Shown here: piece after piece, positions 47,966 to 58,500 of the stretch | How the letters are laid out: every line of letters starts with the position of its first letter | Position numbering within the stretch: position 1 is the first letter of the stretch | NCBI GenBank assembly: GCA_944470555.2 | Contig: OX104130.1 | Span: 77,691,160 to 77,755,159, forward strand | Origin: Heterobilharzia americana | Lineage: Eukaryota; Platyhelminthes; Trematoda; Strigeidida; Schistosomatidae | DNA: 64,000 nt | Reading direction: 5' to 3' | Notes under the pieces: model-generated | The model's input: the letters and a program-made list of their open reading frames with translations, nothing else | Database searches by the model: none | What the model was told of the DNA's origin: nothing | Position numbers and translations under genes: made by a program

Positions 47966-48032
47966 GGACCGCGGCCAGATTCGAACCAGTGAGTTTTCTG
48001 CTTGATACTCTACTAACTGAGCTACGAGGTCC
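47966..48032 (-). repeat. tRNA-like head of the family D left half
   Basis: On the minus strand: GGACCTCGTAGCTCAGTTAG, TAGAGTATC, and ACTGGTTCGAATCTGGCCGC followed by GGTCC. Acceptor-like ends pair (GGACC/GGTCC) and A and B boxes are present in 67 nt. Confidence 0.7.
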
Positions 48033-48109
48033 AACTGTTAACCAGATTTTTATTTCACTTCAGTCACTATGGGTTTTTTCCAACTACCATAAAAATCTGG
48101 TCACCAGTC

Positions 48110-48183
48110 GGACCTTGTAGCTCGGGTGATAGAGCATCGATCCAGAAACCCGGTTGTCGTTGGTTCGAATCCGGCTGTGGTCC
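48110..48183 (+). repeat. tRNA-like head of the family D right half
   Basis: A 74-nt stretch with a GGACC/GGTCC acceptor-like stem, a D-arm/A-box TAGCTCGGGTGATAGAGC, and a T-arm GTTGG-TTCGAAT-CCGGC (B box GGTTCGAATCC). I cannot place a convincing anticodon stem, and the sequence sits inside a multicopy repeat. I take it as a pol III promoter of tRNA origin and not a tRNA gene. Confidence 0.7.
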
Positions 48184-48255
48184 AAATTTTCATTTCACCT
48201 TCAATCATCACCCAGTATAAATACTAGTCTCTCAAACCACGGCTATCTCAGATAA

Positions 48256-49129
48256 CCAAAATGATAAAAAACTCATTTATATACAGTTTTCTCGCTGAAA
48301 ATAAAGCCACTAGATCACAAGTTGAATACGTATTTTCGTCATTCAGTTGAAAGTCAAAATTGTTCAATAAAATTATTTTGCCCACACAGTAACACGAAAC
48401 GAAGGTTGAAATCCAAACCTTCTACCTTAGCGTCTGACAACCTTGAGTGCTGACTTTGATCATTTTGATATTTTTCACAGAACTTTGGCAATAACAGGGT
48501 TGCCGTTGGAAACTATCCAGCCATGATTACAAGGTACAATACCTGACTTTAAAGCGTGGTGAACTGATGAAATTTACTGCTGAACAGCACCAGAGTTTAG
48601 AAATCACTCACGCTGTTGTGCAGTCGATCTTAGCAGTCTGGCTAGTGTGAAATGAGTCTATCCGCACATAACACTGAAGTCGGATCTAAAGGATCGAAAC
48701 GGTCATCCGATGTTGAAGTCATTCTTATCTGTAGGTCAGTGATAGGTTTGCAAGTGATTTCGATGTTCAGCAGTATATTTCGATAGCTTAAGCATGTTGG
48801 AAATGAATAGGAGGACATAAATGGCCCAAAATATTTTCCTCATTCTAATCACCGTCGTCAAATAGAGTGCTTCTTTTGGCTGTGTGCTACACATGTCTAG
48901 TCGTCACCCACTCTGATGTGGATTGTCAGCCGAAGTAGTTTTAGGCCGGAAAATGGTTGAAGATGATTAGACTGAAACGCGGTATCAGTTCATGAAGTCT
49001 CTGGCTGTTGCTGTAATCCCTGTAGGTAAATATCGACTTCCCGTTCGGAGTTCGCTTGTTAAAGTAGTAATCATATACAAATTTAAGCTCCTGTTGTGCA
49101 TTCAAAGACAGTTTGTTCTTACTCTAAAC
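48256..49129. other. Unassigned interval
   Basis: I see nothing recognisable. Confidence 0.35.
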
Positions 49130-50450
49130 CTACCCTAGTGATGTTTGTCTTATCGTTGTAAGCTAGCTAGGTTTTTGTGTTCAGATAGCCTAAATGACCC
49201 TATTTAGTCACTCTGATCTATGTGTTTGACCTTGCAATCATTGCGAGGGATTTGGTAAACTGTTATTCTGCTCAATTGGATCTTTTAACCTACAAAGCTT
49301 ATTCCTAAGTGAGTTTGCAGGTATAAATGTCACTCTAATCCTAGCCAGTCTTATTCAGAATCCTTCGTAAAGTCTCTGAGGTGCCTTCTTTGTATGGTAA
49401 TGCTGTAGAGGTTTTGAATTCTCTTTTCACAGTATTGCCACTACTATTATTAACATTATTACCACTACTATTAACCCCTGTGCTACTGATATTTTTCTAA
49501 AGATTCCTAAGGAACTTATCAATTAATCTGGGAGGGTAATTGTTGATGAGTAGGGTGGCTTTAATGTATCTAGTTTCTTGTCTTAGATCTGTTTTACTAG
49601 TAAGATTTTGGCCCTGTTGCTTAGACATTTTGCCAAGCCAACTTGAACTGAAATAGGATGAGACAATTTGAAGTCTAGGAAAAGATTTGAATGTGAAAGT
49701 TTTCTATAGAAACTAGTGTCTGAATTCCCATTTTGTTTTCGCTTTATTCTGGGATCCAACATCGGTAATTCTCCTTCATTATTTTCTAATTCATAGGTAA
49801 ATTAGATTGCGTTTACTACTGAGTTTGTGTGCAAAAAAAGTGCTTGGATCTCAACACTGTGAATGTGTAATATACACATCGAAGCCGTACTTTTGGAGCA
49901 GGACTAAATGTTTTCATAGACATCCGTTCGCAACTATCCATAAATATGTCAGCAACGACAGTAGATATTGGTGATCTCTTGGCAACTCTTTCTGTTTGTT
50001 TGCATATTTTGATCTGAAACTTAACGATTTTGGAAGTTAGGCAAGGCTGTTCTAGTAACGTGATCTCACCTACTGGTAACTCAGTTCACGGTGTAAGCTC
50101 ATGGTCGTCATTAAGCTCATTTCTAACTATTTCCCGGACCATGTCAATCGGTATATTAGTATACAAACCAACCACCTTTTTCATCATGATGTAAATATAT
50201 GTCATCTAATCTAAGCTGCAAGTCGTAAGAGTTAATTAGTCTCGGTTTAGAACAGTTTCCAATAGGACCAGATGCCATCGTTAAATATTTAGATAAGTCA
50301 TAGGTAGGAGATTCTGCAGTCTACTACAGGTCTAATGGGATAATCTGGCATGTGAAGTTTAACAGTACTATGATTTTTAATGGGGACTATTAGTTTTCGA
50401 TATTAAACCTAACCATTTCAACTGACCGAGAAACAGGTGGAGTTATCGTC
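49130..50450 (-). mobile_element. PLE-5, decayed Penelope-like element
   Basis: On the minus strand the order matches PLE-1. KLHMPDYPIRPVVDC (pre-motif region) lies near 50350-50320, then the motif A neighbourhood (VCILIYRLTWSGK-like, with NIPID visible in another frame near 50150). The VDD region follows near 49870, then the RKPSHSN-like block near 49700. The GIY-YIG start near 49250 is degenerate: Cys to Arg, and YIG reads HID. It is 80 percent or less similar to PLE-1 by eye, with many indels. Confidence 0.75.
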
Positions 50451-50869
50451 GAAGAAAATCTCTCGATAAGATGTAGATATTGTTCACTTGTCTACAATTT
50501 TAGCATACGAAAACAGCCTTATTGTTCGTAGCCAACAGAAGTTAAGTATCTTCGGGTCGAAAATCATCATTTTTCTTAGCATATGTAGCGTTGTTCTTAT
50601 AAACGATTGGACTTAACAATGAACGGCACAAATTTTCTTATGTGAATGTCAAATGTAGGAATCAATACTATCTTTATATATTCAGAAGATTACTAGGTAG
50701 CACTTTATTAAGTGAATATACCTCAAATTAATAGGCGCGTTACTCTACCTTTCATCAGGGATGTCTCAGAAACGATCAGCCGAGTGCTTCATCCTTTCAG
50801 AACTATAGTAACACGCAAACCAACGAAATAACTACAGTGCATATTATGCAAGCTGAAGGATCAGATGCA

Positions 50870-51240
50870 AAGGAAGATAGGAAATATGTAATCTGTAAAA
50901 TCAATTGTAGAGACTATACACAACATTACATTGGTCAGTCTAGCCGTCATATTGTTCAAAGAATTCATGAGCATTAACTAGCAGTGAGGCGATATGATGC
51001 AACCTCCTTATTTTTAATTTAAGCAGATAATCACGATGAAAAATTCGACTGAGAAAATGTAGAAATCCTTCAAAAGAGTAGGTTCAAAAGTTGCAAGAGA
51101 ATTTCTAGAAACACGACATTCTGACGAAAAGTCAACAAACATTTGGACATGGACTCAATCTATAGTCTAATTAAGAAGAAATACAGCCCTTTCACCAACC
51201 AAGGGCAAAGAAACCAAATAAATCAATAATGAAGCACAGT
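50870..51240 (+). pseudogene. PLE-6 GIY-YIG endonuclease, second PLE subfamily
   Basis: The frame reads KYVICKINCRDYTQHYIGQS, then SRHIVQRIHEH (R and H/E of the domain, near 50885-50976). After a stop it continues with FDxENVEILQKSRFKSCKRI (51042-51100), which holds the C-terminal part. The Cys spacing and the extra residues before YIG differ from PLE-1 and PLE-3, so this belongs to another PLE lineage. No RT that clearly belongs with it is seen upstream; PLE-5 upstream is on the opposite strand. Confidence 0.65.
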
Positions 51241-52090
51241 CCAACAGTAACAAATAACCCAATCTCATTCTTTCAAAGATTCTCTACCAGTGTGACTGAG
51301 TGTAATGTAAGGTCAAAGAGGTGTAGATGTGATAAAAATCTCTTCCCCAAACTTACAATTGAACACTCAAGGTCGACAAAAACACTACCTAAACATTTGT
51401 GTGACATTCGAATATATCCCACTTCTTGATGAAGTTAGTGCTGAAAATGTTATCAAGCCCGGTGATGAAAGGTCTACAACAAAATAACGAGGATCAGAGA
51501 ACACCGAACCACTATTATCCTCATCCTGAGCTACAAATTTTTTCAATCATTTCAAAATGAACAGTGTTATAACGAACCGAAGAAATGAAAATAGACAAGC
51601 CTTGTAGGCTGTACTAATCTTATTTGTTTTATAACACATCTCACTTAGAACTTATTTCACATACAGTGCAGCGTAAGAGCGCTTTCTAGTGACTTTTTGC
51701 TCAGTTCTATCCGTTGCAAAATAATTGCAAGTCAAGGAAAATCAATAATCGCGTATCATCCCAATTACTAAATATGAAATTACTTATTACTTTTCAATAA
51801 ATTATAATGCGATATATGTATGACCCACATCATACAGAATATAAGGATAGGAAGTCGTCAGCTTTTTACTTCTCCGCTGTACACTTGGAGATTAGTAAAT
51901 AAATCATCTTGCATTCGATTCAGTAGGAAACTCATAGGCTTGGATAAAGTGTAGATAAGTGAAGCGATATTCTTCAGACAGTGAGATATGCAGTAAGTCA
52001 GAATCACTTGATAGTTTCACAGTCACAAATTTACCAACTATCAATTCAAGCATATTGGATCAATTCATATCAGTTTATTTTCTTTGATAA
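51241..52090. other. Unassigned interval
   Basis: The open frame 51229-51429 lies just after the PLE-6 domain, and I cannot assign it. The rest shows nothing. Confidence 0.3.
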
Positions 52091-52094
52091 CATT

Positions 52095-52272
52095 GCAGGA
52101 AATGTTACTATCAATAAAAACAAAGAATATGAGGTGACAAAACCATAAAGATCAGATGTCGAAAGTGAAGTGTGATTACATTGATATGATTATGAGCAAT
52201 GATAATTTATGTTCGAAACGTCATCAGGTAAATAATACTATATCACTGCGTGTTATAAACCAAATAAACAAA
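52095..52272 (+). mobile_element. Solo PLE 3' end
   Basis: CAGATGTCGAAAGTG, TTGATATGATTATGAGCAAT, GATAATTTATGTTCGAAACG and the final ACCAAATAAAC match the PLE-3 3' non-coding end at 27160-27284 closely, without coding sequence. Confidence 0.8.
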
Positions 52273-52274
52273 TC

Positions 52275-53129
52275 CAATATTGAATATTATGGAATGCATG
52301 TACGTTTTAAAGCGTACTCTGCTGGATGATCAAGATATCCAACTGGGGAGCTACACCTATATGCGAACTAGTTCTGTGCGATTAAAATCAACCTACCACT
52401 TTAGTGATTAATCTCGTACTCTAATATGCTAGTACTTCAACTTATACTATTCTGCTGTATATCTATGATAAAAATTTAGTTTTTGTTCTTTGATAACTAT
52501 TTTGAAAAAAAATCTTTCTAATGCGCCTCAGCAGAGACCAGTATTCTTTCTACTTGGATTGACTTAGTATGGAATACATTTCCGGAGAGTACAATAATTC
52601 ACTGCGGGGAAGTGAAGTTTTTCTTGAATAGATGAAACTAAAATATTCTTTTTTACTAAAGTTTGTGCACGTTTTCGTGTCATAGCAACAAAAGTCACCC
52701 AACTAGATAAATTTTGAACAATTGCTAACTAAAACTAAACAGTTAATATTTGTGTGAGTGACAGCATGTTTGAAATAAGATGATTCCAAAGTTTCGCAAG
52801 GAAGTTAAGAAAGAGGCTCAAACCACGTTACAATGTAGTTATCGGTGTCCATGACTTCATCCCACAAGCACAGAAGTCGAGCAATACTAAGCATCAGTTG
52901 AGTAGTGTTTGTAGAACTCCAACGCCTTAAAAGTATCGTCCTCTGTAACACCTGTTGGTTGAGACTATTTTTCTGAAGTGATGCAATAATTCATTTACTT
53001 AAGTCCCCAAACTACTCCTCATGCAGGAAAACCTGCTATGATACTAAGTCTGTTATAGAAAGCGATAAAGACAGTCGGCAATATACATCCAAAGGTTGAC
53101 AAAAGCCAGTGCATTTCTGCAACGTCATC
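52275..53129. other. Unassigned interval, maybe eroded LINE-A 5' part at its end
   Basis: I cannot read any domain with confidence. Confidence 0.3.
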
Positions 53130-54056
53130 CAAACTGCTTAATGTGAGCTGCCTGAGACTATACGGAGAACGAAAGCAGCTGAAACGTAAATTGACTAGAA
53201 GTCTTTGCAATGACCGCGAGCAGTGGCGGGAGCGAGAGAGATGAAGAAAAAATCAGCACTAGCTAATACTCGGAAATTATCTAGACAAGAAAAAAATGAT
53301 GGTTAGTGGAAATATCAGCGAAAAGGATGAGATCCTGATAACGCCTCAGAACAAACGGGTAAACCGTTGGGGAGAATACTTTGAAGTACAGTTCGACTGA
53401 CCCACAGGAACGAATCGAGTGTTCAGCATCTGGAAACTGAATTGGGACGTAGATGCCGGTCCTTCCACTGTCCTCAACGTTGAGAAAGCTGTTCCAAACA
53501 TTAAATGATGGAAAGCACCAGCATCTGATGCTTGATCACAGAGGGTAGAATATAGAAATTACTAGGCAGAAAATGGGGATCAGAGGCAGCCGCATCAGTC
53601 TGCTCTAAATTACTGATCACCTTAGTCTTTAAAAAAGCAAAGAAGACTTCTGGTGACAACATTAGGAGTATTAGTCTAACTAGCGATGTGTCCAAGATCC
53701 TTGCGTCCATAGTGGTCCAAAGCCTTTCTGGAGCTACAGAACAGCAAACTTGCGGAAGCCAGGCAGGATCCAAACCTGGACGAGGCTGCATCGATCAGAT
53801 GTTCACTCTATGACAGGTCAAGGGACACATGCATACTTCCCAGCAGCCGACACTTATCATATTTATTTAACCGAAAAAATCTCCCTCTGCTAACCATGAG
53901 CTGTTGTAGCAGTGTCTGACTGTGAAGGGAGTACCAAGCAATTATGTTATGTCTATCAAAGCTCTCTACTCAAACCCGCGCAGCCGCGTAAAAGTCTATG
54001 GGGGGTTGACATATCAACCAACGATAGACAGCGGTGTCAAGCAAAAACGCATGTCC

Positions 54057-55049
54057 TCACTGCTCCTCTTCAACATCCTTTTAGATGTTATCATGCACAT
54101 AACCACAAGTAACTGACTTCACATTAATCGATTTACCCGCCGCAGGGCACCTGATTGATTTCGAGTACGCAGACGACGTGAGCATGCTAACACAATGTAC
54201 GATCTTCTGCACGCCTTGGGCAGGAGTCTGAGTATATTTGGCATGCACTTCGCACCTGTCAGACGTAAGATGATGCTTCACGGTTAGTCCGCAACTACCC
54301 TTGTATAAAGATAGACAATGAAGTGGTTCAATACGTTGACCACTTCACTCAATTAGAGTCTCGTCCACGTAAACAAGCTAGTTGCTGACAAAATCTCAGC
54401 CTGGATGCGAAAGGGTAGTCTCGCACTTGCCAACTGGTGAAATATGCGAGTATATTGCTCTGTAGCCCTCTCTCTCTCTCTCTCTCTCTTCCTCTCTCGT
54501 TACACAGTTGTGAGACGCGGCTGTGATTACAGGTTTCTGAAAACAGGTGTCTTTGTAGTATTGCTCACGTGTAGTGCAGTCACCATGTGAGCACTATCGA
54601 CGTCAGATAAGGCAGGTGAGTTAGTCGGCTTACTTGTGAACATTCACTAACTGAGGTCGCTTGAACATGAGTTGCACATGTCGACCCACCACTCACCTGG
54701 ACGTGCAATGCTAACAGAAGTTGAATTAGGCAGGAAAACGGGTCAGGGTGGCCAGACCAACACATGACACCAGTCTCCAACTGTTGGTCTAATTCGTAGA
54801 CGAAGGTGTAGACTAACTAGCTGGGGATTCTGATGCCGTAGGAATAGGAACCAATCATTGGATACCCTTGGTGAAATGATTGAAAATCAGTCATAATGGC
54901 ACAGATATATTCACTCTTTGACGTCTTTCAGGGCTTGACTATTTCCACTAACCTTTATCTTCAAATCTCTTCTCCTCCCATACACCTTTATCTGTTTTGA
55001 TTTCACTATTTTTCTACTCACTTTGCCGTTTGAATGTTAGCGTATAGTT
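54057..55049. repeat. IR-C left arm
   Basis: Mirror of 59908-60900: positions sum to 114957 at all checkpoints (for example 54281 with 60676, 54780 with 60177, 55039 with 59918). A few substitutions are visible, giving roughly 99 percent identity by eye. It carries the RT YADD region to the 3' UTR of LINE-A copy 5, including the CT tract. Confidence 0.92.
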
Positions 55050-55050
55050 G

Positions 55051-55086
55051 AACCGATGCACTTCTGTGAGAAGTTGTGCATCGGTT
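55051..55086. repeat. Perfect hairpin at the IR-C inner boundary
   Basis: AACCGATGCAC (55051-55061) and GTGCATCGGTT (55076-55086) form an 11-bp perfect stem with a 14-nt loop that can itself pair in part (TTCT with AGAA). It begins two bases after the end of the IR-C left arm. Confidence 0.9.
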
Positions 55087-55555
55087 TTACCTGTCTGTGT
55101 AGGATGTGATCCAATAATAAACTAATACTACAATTCCTATTATTTTCAATTCTATCTGGTTTGTGCACATTTGTACCGTCCCATGGTAGTTAACAGTCAC
55201 CTATAAACATTCAAAGAAGACAATCACTAGTAGGCTACAAACACATAGTTTGAAAATACCACGCTAGAAAAACAGGTGTTACGTTGCACAATATAAAGAT
55301 ACCTGCGGGTAAATGAAATGATATTTCTAACTTTCTGCAAACAAAATCTAAAAAGGTGAAACAAGTAGGTTAACAAATTTATTCAAAACAATTTTATGAT
55401 ACATAATAGCTCAAAATACTTAGTCCTTCTGTTCACATTTTTTAAAAAGACAGATACATACGACAATCCAGCACACTTCGATTCACTAGGTCAAGTAGTT
55501 TACCTGAAAAATAATCTATTGAAGAAGGATTTTAATTTTGGAAATTTCAATCCAC

Positions 55556-58500
55556 TTACCCGTAAGGATAACCTGGATATTTTTTCCGAAAGACAGATAG
55601 TATTAAGTTTACAGATATCATAAAGAGAGCTATTCCTGATATTGTAAAAACTGAAAAATAAAAAATAGAAAATGAGTATTGCTAGCTATTCTTCATCAAA
55701 AGGTTCTTAAGCTGAATCATACGCTTGTATTATTTATACAGGAATCTGAATTAGAATAAGGAGAAACTGACTATCTCCACCTACTTATTAAACGATAATT
55801 CTTGGTAGCATTACTACATACTATAAAGTTAGATTATTCTCATGTTTGGAATGTAATCGGCTGTGATAAAACATCATCTTAATTCAAGCAAATATACGTC
55901 TATAAACATCAGCACCCTCACATACTACTATAAATAAACAAGTACTTCATTACTATCATTTTTAAACATTTTTGTACGTAAGGAACTTCGAATTGCATCG
56001 GTAACCGAATTAATGTTGCCTAGTTCTAAAAGTTGACCGAATTCTATCGATCGCCTCACAATATGGCCACTAGACTAAACAGCTCAGTATCGCGATACAC
56101 TTTGATAGATGTCGGTTGGATGGATTGAAGCAATCGGTAGGAAGGTATATCTGCAACCTCGATGAAGTTGATGTCCCGCCTGAGATTCAAACCAGCGTTA
56201 TCCAGTGTTGTAGTCAAAGAAGTCACCACTGAGTTATTCGGATTGCGACTGACCTCCTGTATGACTGGATTAGATACTTCGATTGGTCACCTGGTAGTCG
56301 ATAGAATCTGATCCGCACTTAGGACTAGACAACATGAAGTTGGTTACCTTTTAGTGACCAGTCAATGTATCTAGTCCAGTCTTACAGGTCAGTTGCGGCC
56401 CAAACAGCTGTGGTAATGTCGCTGACTACAACACTGGGTAACGTGGGTTCAAATCTCAGGCGGGAGATCAGTTCCGTTGGGGTTGCAAATACACGTTGCT
56501 GACGAGTGCCAACAAGTATGAAAACTAGGTCCAGGGCTCCCAGCTGATTCCCTCCACCTAACTAAGAACTCCAGATTCTCCACTATAAATTGTTTATTAT
56601 GCACGGGTCATCGATATTAAAAAAATCAGTGAGTGAGGATCCTTGGTGACACGGCTGAGAATCGGTTACAATAGCGCAGATTTATTTACCTGTTGATTTC
56701 TTCTAAAGCTTGAACAATCGTACTAACCTTTACCCTTAAACTGCTTACTCTCTTACACGACTTTGTCTACTTTCACATCACTTTTTCTACCCATCTGTTC
56801 TTTGTATACTACTGTGGAGTATGGCAACGAGCTGATGCACTTGTGTGCGAGGTTCTATGTTGATTCTGCCTGTCTCTCTGTTTTATGATGCATGGAGAAC
56901 TTAACAATTTTGAAATACGAAGAAAGTAGAGTTGAAGAGATTTGTTATACCTTCGCTTTTACCTCATACTTCCCAATACAGCTAGCCAAATTGAACCAAA
57001 ACATATCAGTGTGACACTAGCAAACAGCATGTTGAACTGACAGTCATCAATCCATCTGACAAACTAAAATTTCTTTATCATGCATTAAATGGAATAAAAA
57101 CAGTCCAGAAAGCTTACCTTTTCGTTTTGTAGGATCAGTAGTTGAACCAACTTCATTCATGAGAAGAATTCCTCCGGAACATGCTATGTCTTATTTTAAA
57201 TTGAAAGTTAAGGTCATACACACAAAAGAATCTCACAGAGCATAAAAGTAATTATAAAAATTAATCAAGGATACATAGAATCATCACAATAAATGTTTCT
57301 GCAACAAATTGGTAGTCAGACCCTCCATAGATGAAAGCCTTCTGTAAAATAATTAAAATCGATAAGTGTAAATTCATCCTACAATTTCACCCTTTGGAGG
57401 TGCTGCATGGAAAAGTGGTGGTCCGCGAATATGATTGTATACTTGTCCAGAAATAGCACATAGTATGATACCCTATAAAAGAAAAGTGTTTATGAAAAGG
57501 TGACATCATAGAAATAATTTTTTATGAATTGGTTAAGTATAACCAATGATCAACAAGTGGAAATCATGATAATTTTATCACCTACAAAATATGAACCTAC
57601 GATCATCTGTTCAGTATGCACTGACAAACCGTAATAACATAAGATTTTGCATAGTGAAGCATGTGGTCCAAGTTGCCGTACTTCATAAACGACAAACATA
57701 ATGGACCAACAAAGCAAAATTCATATTAATAAAAATGAAGGTGCGGATAGTAGCAGTGAATCATGAGAAAAAAGTAGAAAAGCTAAGACGAGAAGTAATT
57801 ATAGGTTAACAAAACGTACGCTCAGCTGTGCAAGTGAGTAACTTTTTGTTGAGTCACCTGAAGTTTGTCACAGTCGAATCGATTCTTTTCCGAAATGCTA
57901 TGGAATTACGAAATGTCGTATGTTCCGTAGTTAACTGGATATGTCAACCATATCATACGTAACGCAAGCTAATAAAAGTCAACGGAGCTTTTTTTATACC
58001 CGTATCGACATTTCGACAATAACAATCAATAAGAACTGATTTGACTTCCCAAATAAGTGAAGTGATCAACGTGCTAAACCGGTTCACGCTTCATTGTCAT
58101 TACCGTAAACCAGTCCTAAAACAATAAGTTGAAGTTAAGTGGTAAATCATCGACATGATCTCTTTTAAAGTCAGACGAGTAGAGGGGGACCTTTATGAAC
58201 AAAGACGTGGTGAATTTACATGAAAGTGAGATAACCTTGGCGAGAACCACACAATTTAGATACGTCACCTGATACCTCACCGTAAGCACCACGTTAAGAA
58301 AGTAGAGCATTTAGCAAAAGTAGGTCAGTTGATGAGGTTGTAAGTATTCATCTGTTATGGGTTCGAAGCGCTAATGGTATATGTATATATTCCGAAACGA
58401 ATATGATACGCGCGCTTAGCTGACAGCTAACTTGGTACGCAAGAGACGCTGGCCGCAACCCTGGGACGAATAGAGAGAAGACCGAAGCTGGCAGATGGGA

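Larger units (their letters stand above)
47941..48255. repeat. Family D inverted dimer, best copy
   Basis: The termini TATACTGGGTGATGATTGAA and its inverse TTCAATCATCACCCAGTATA enclose two tRNA-like sequences pointing outward: 47966-48032 on the minus strand and 48110-48183 on the plus strand. The right side continues with a CAAACCACGGCTATCTCAGA tail. I see no hammerhead core in this family. Confidence 0.85.
53130..55160 (+). mobile_element. LINE-A copy 5, decayed, reaching the 3' end
   Basis: A basic segment with RSLCNDREQWRERER-like residues (53190-53245) starts the copy. The pre-RT linker follows, then RT remains with a degraded motif A region near 53850 and catalytic EYADD with the YADD codons at 54166-54177. 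After these come the QYVDHFTQLESRPRKQAS-like block (near 54330), a CT microsatellite at 54468-54492, and the 3' UTR to about 55160. From 54057 on it is duplicated, inverted, in the OST3 intron (IR-C). Confidence 0.82.

Noticed and set aside
48110..48183. A tRNA gene
   Set aside because: It has good A and B boxes and pairing ends but no convincing anticodon stem, and it lies inside a multicopy repeat with matching termini.
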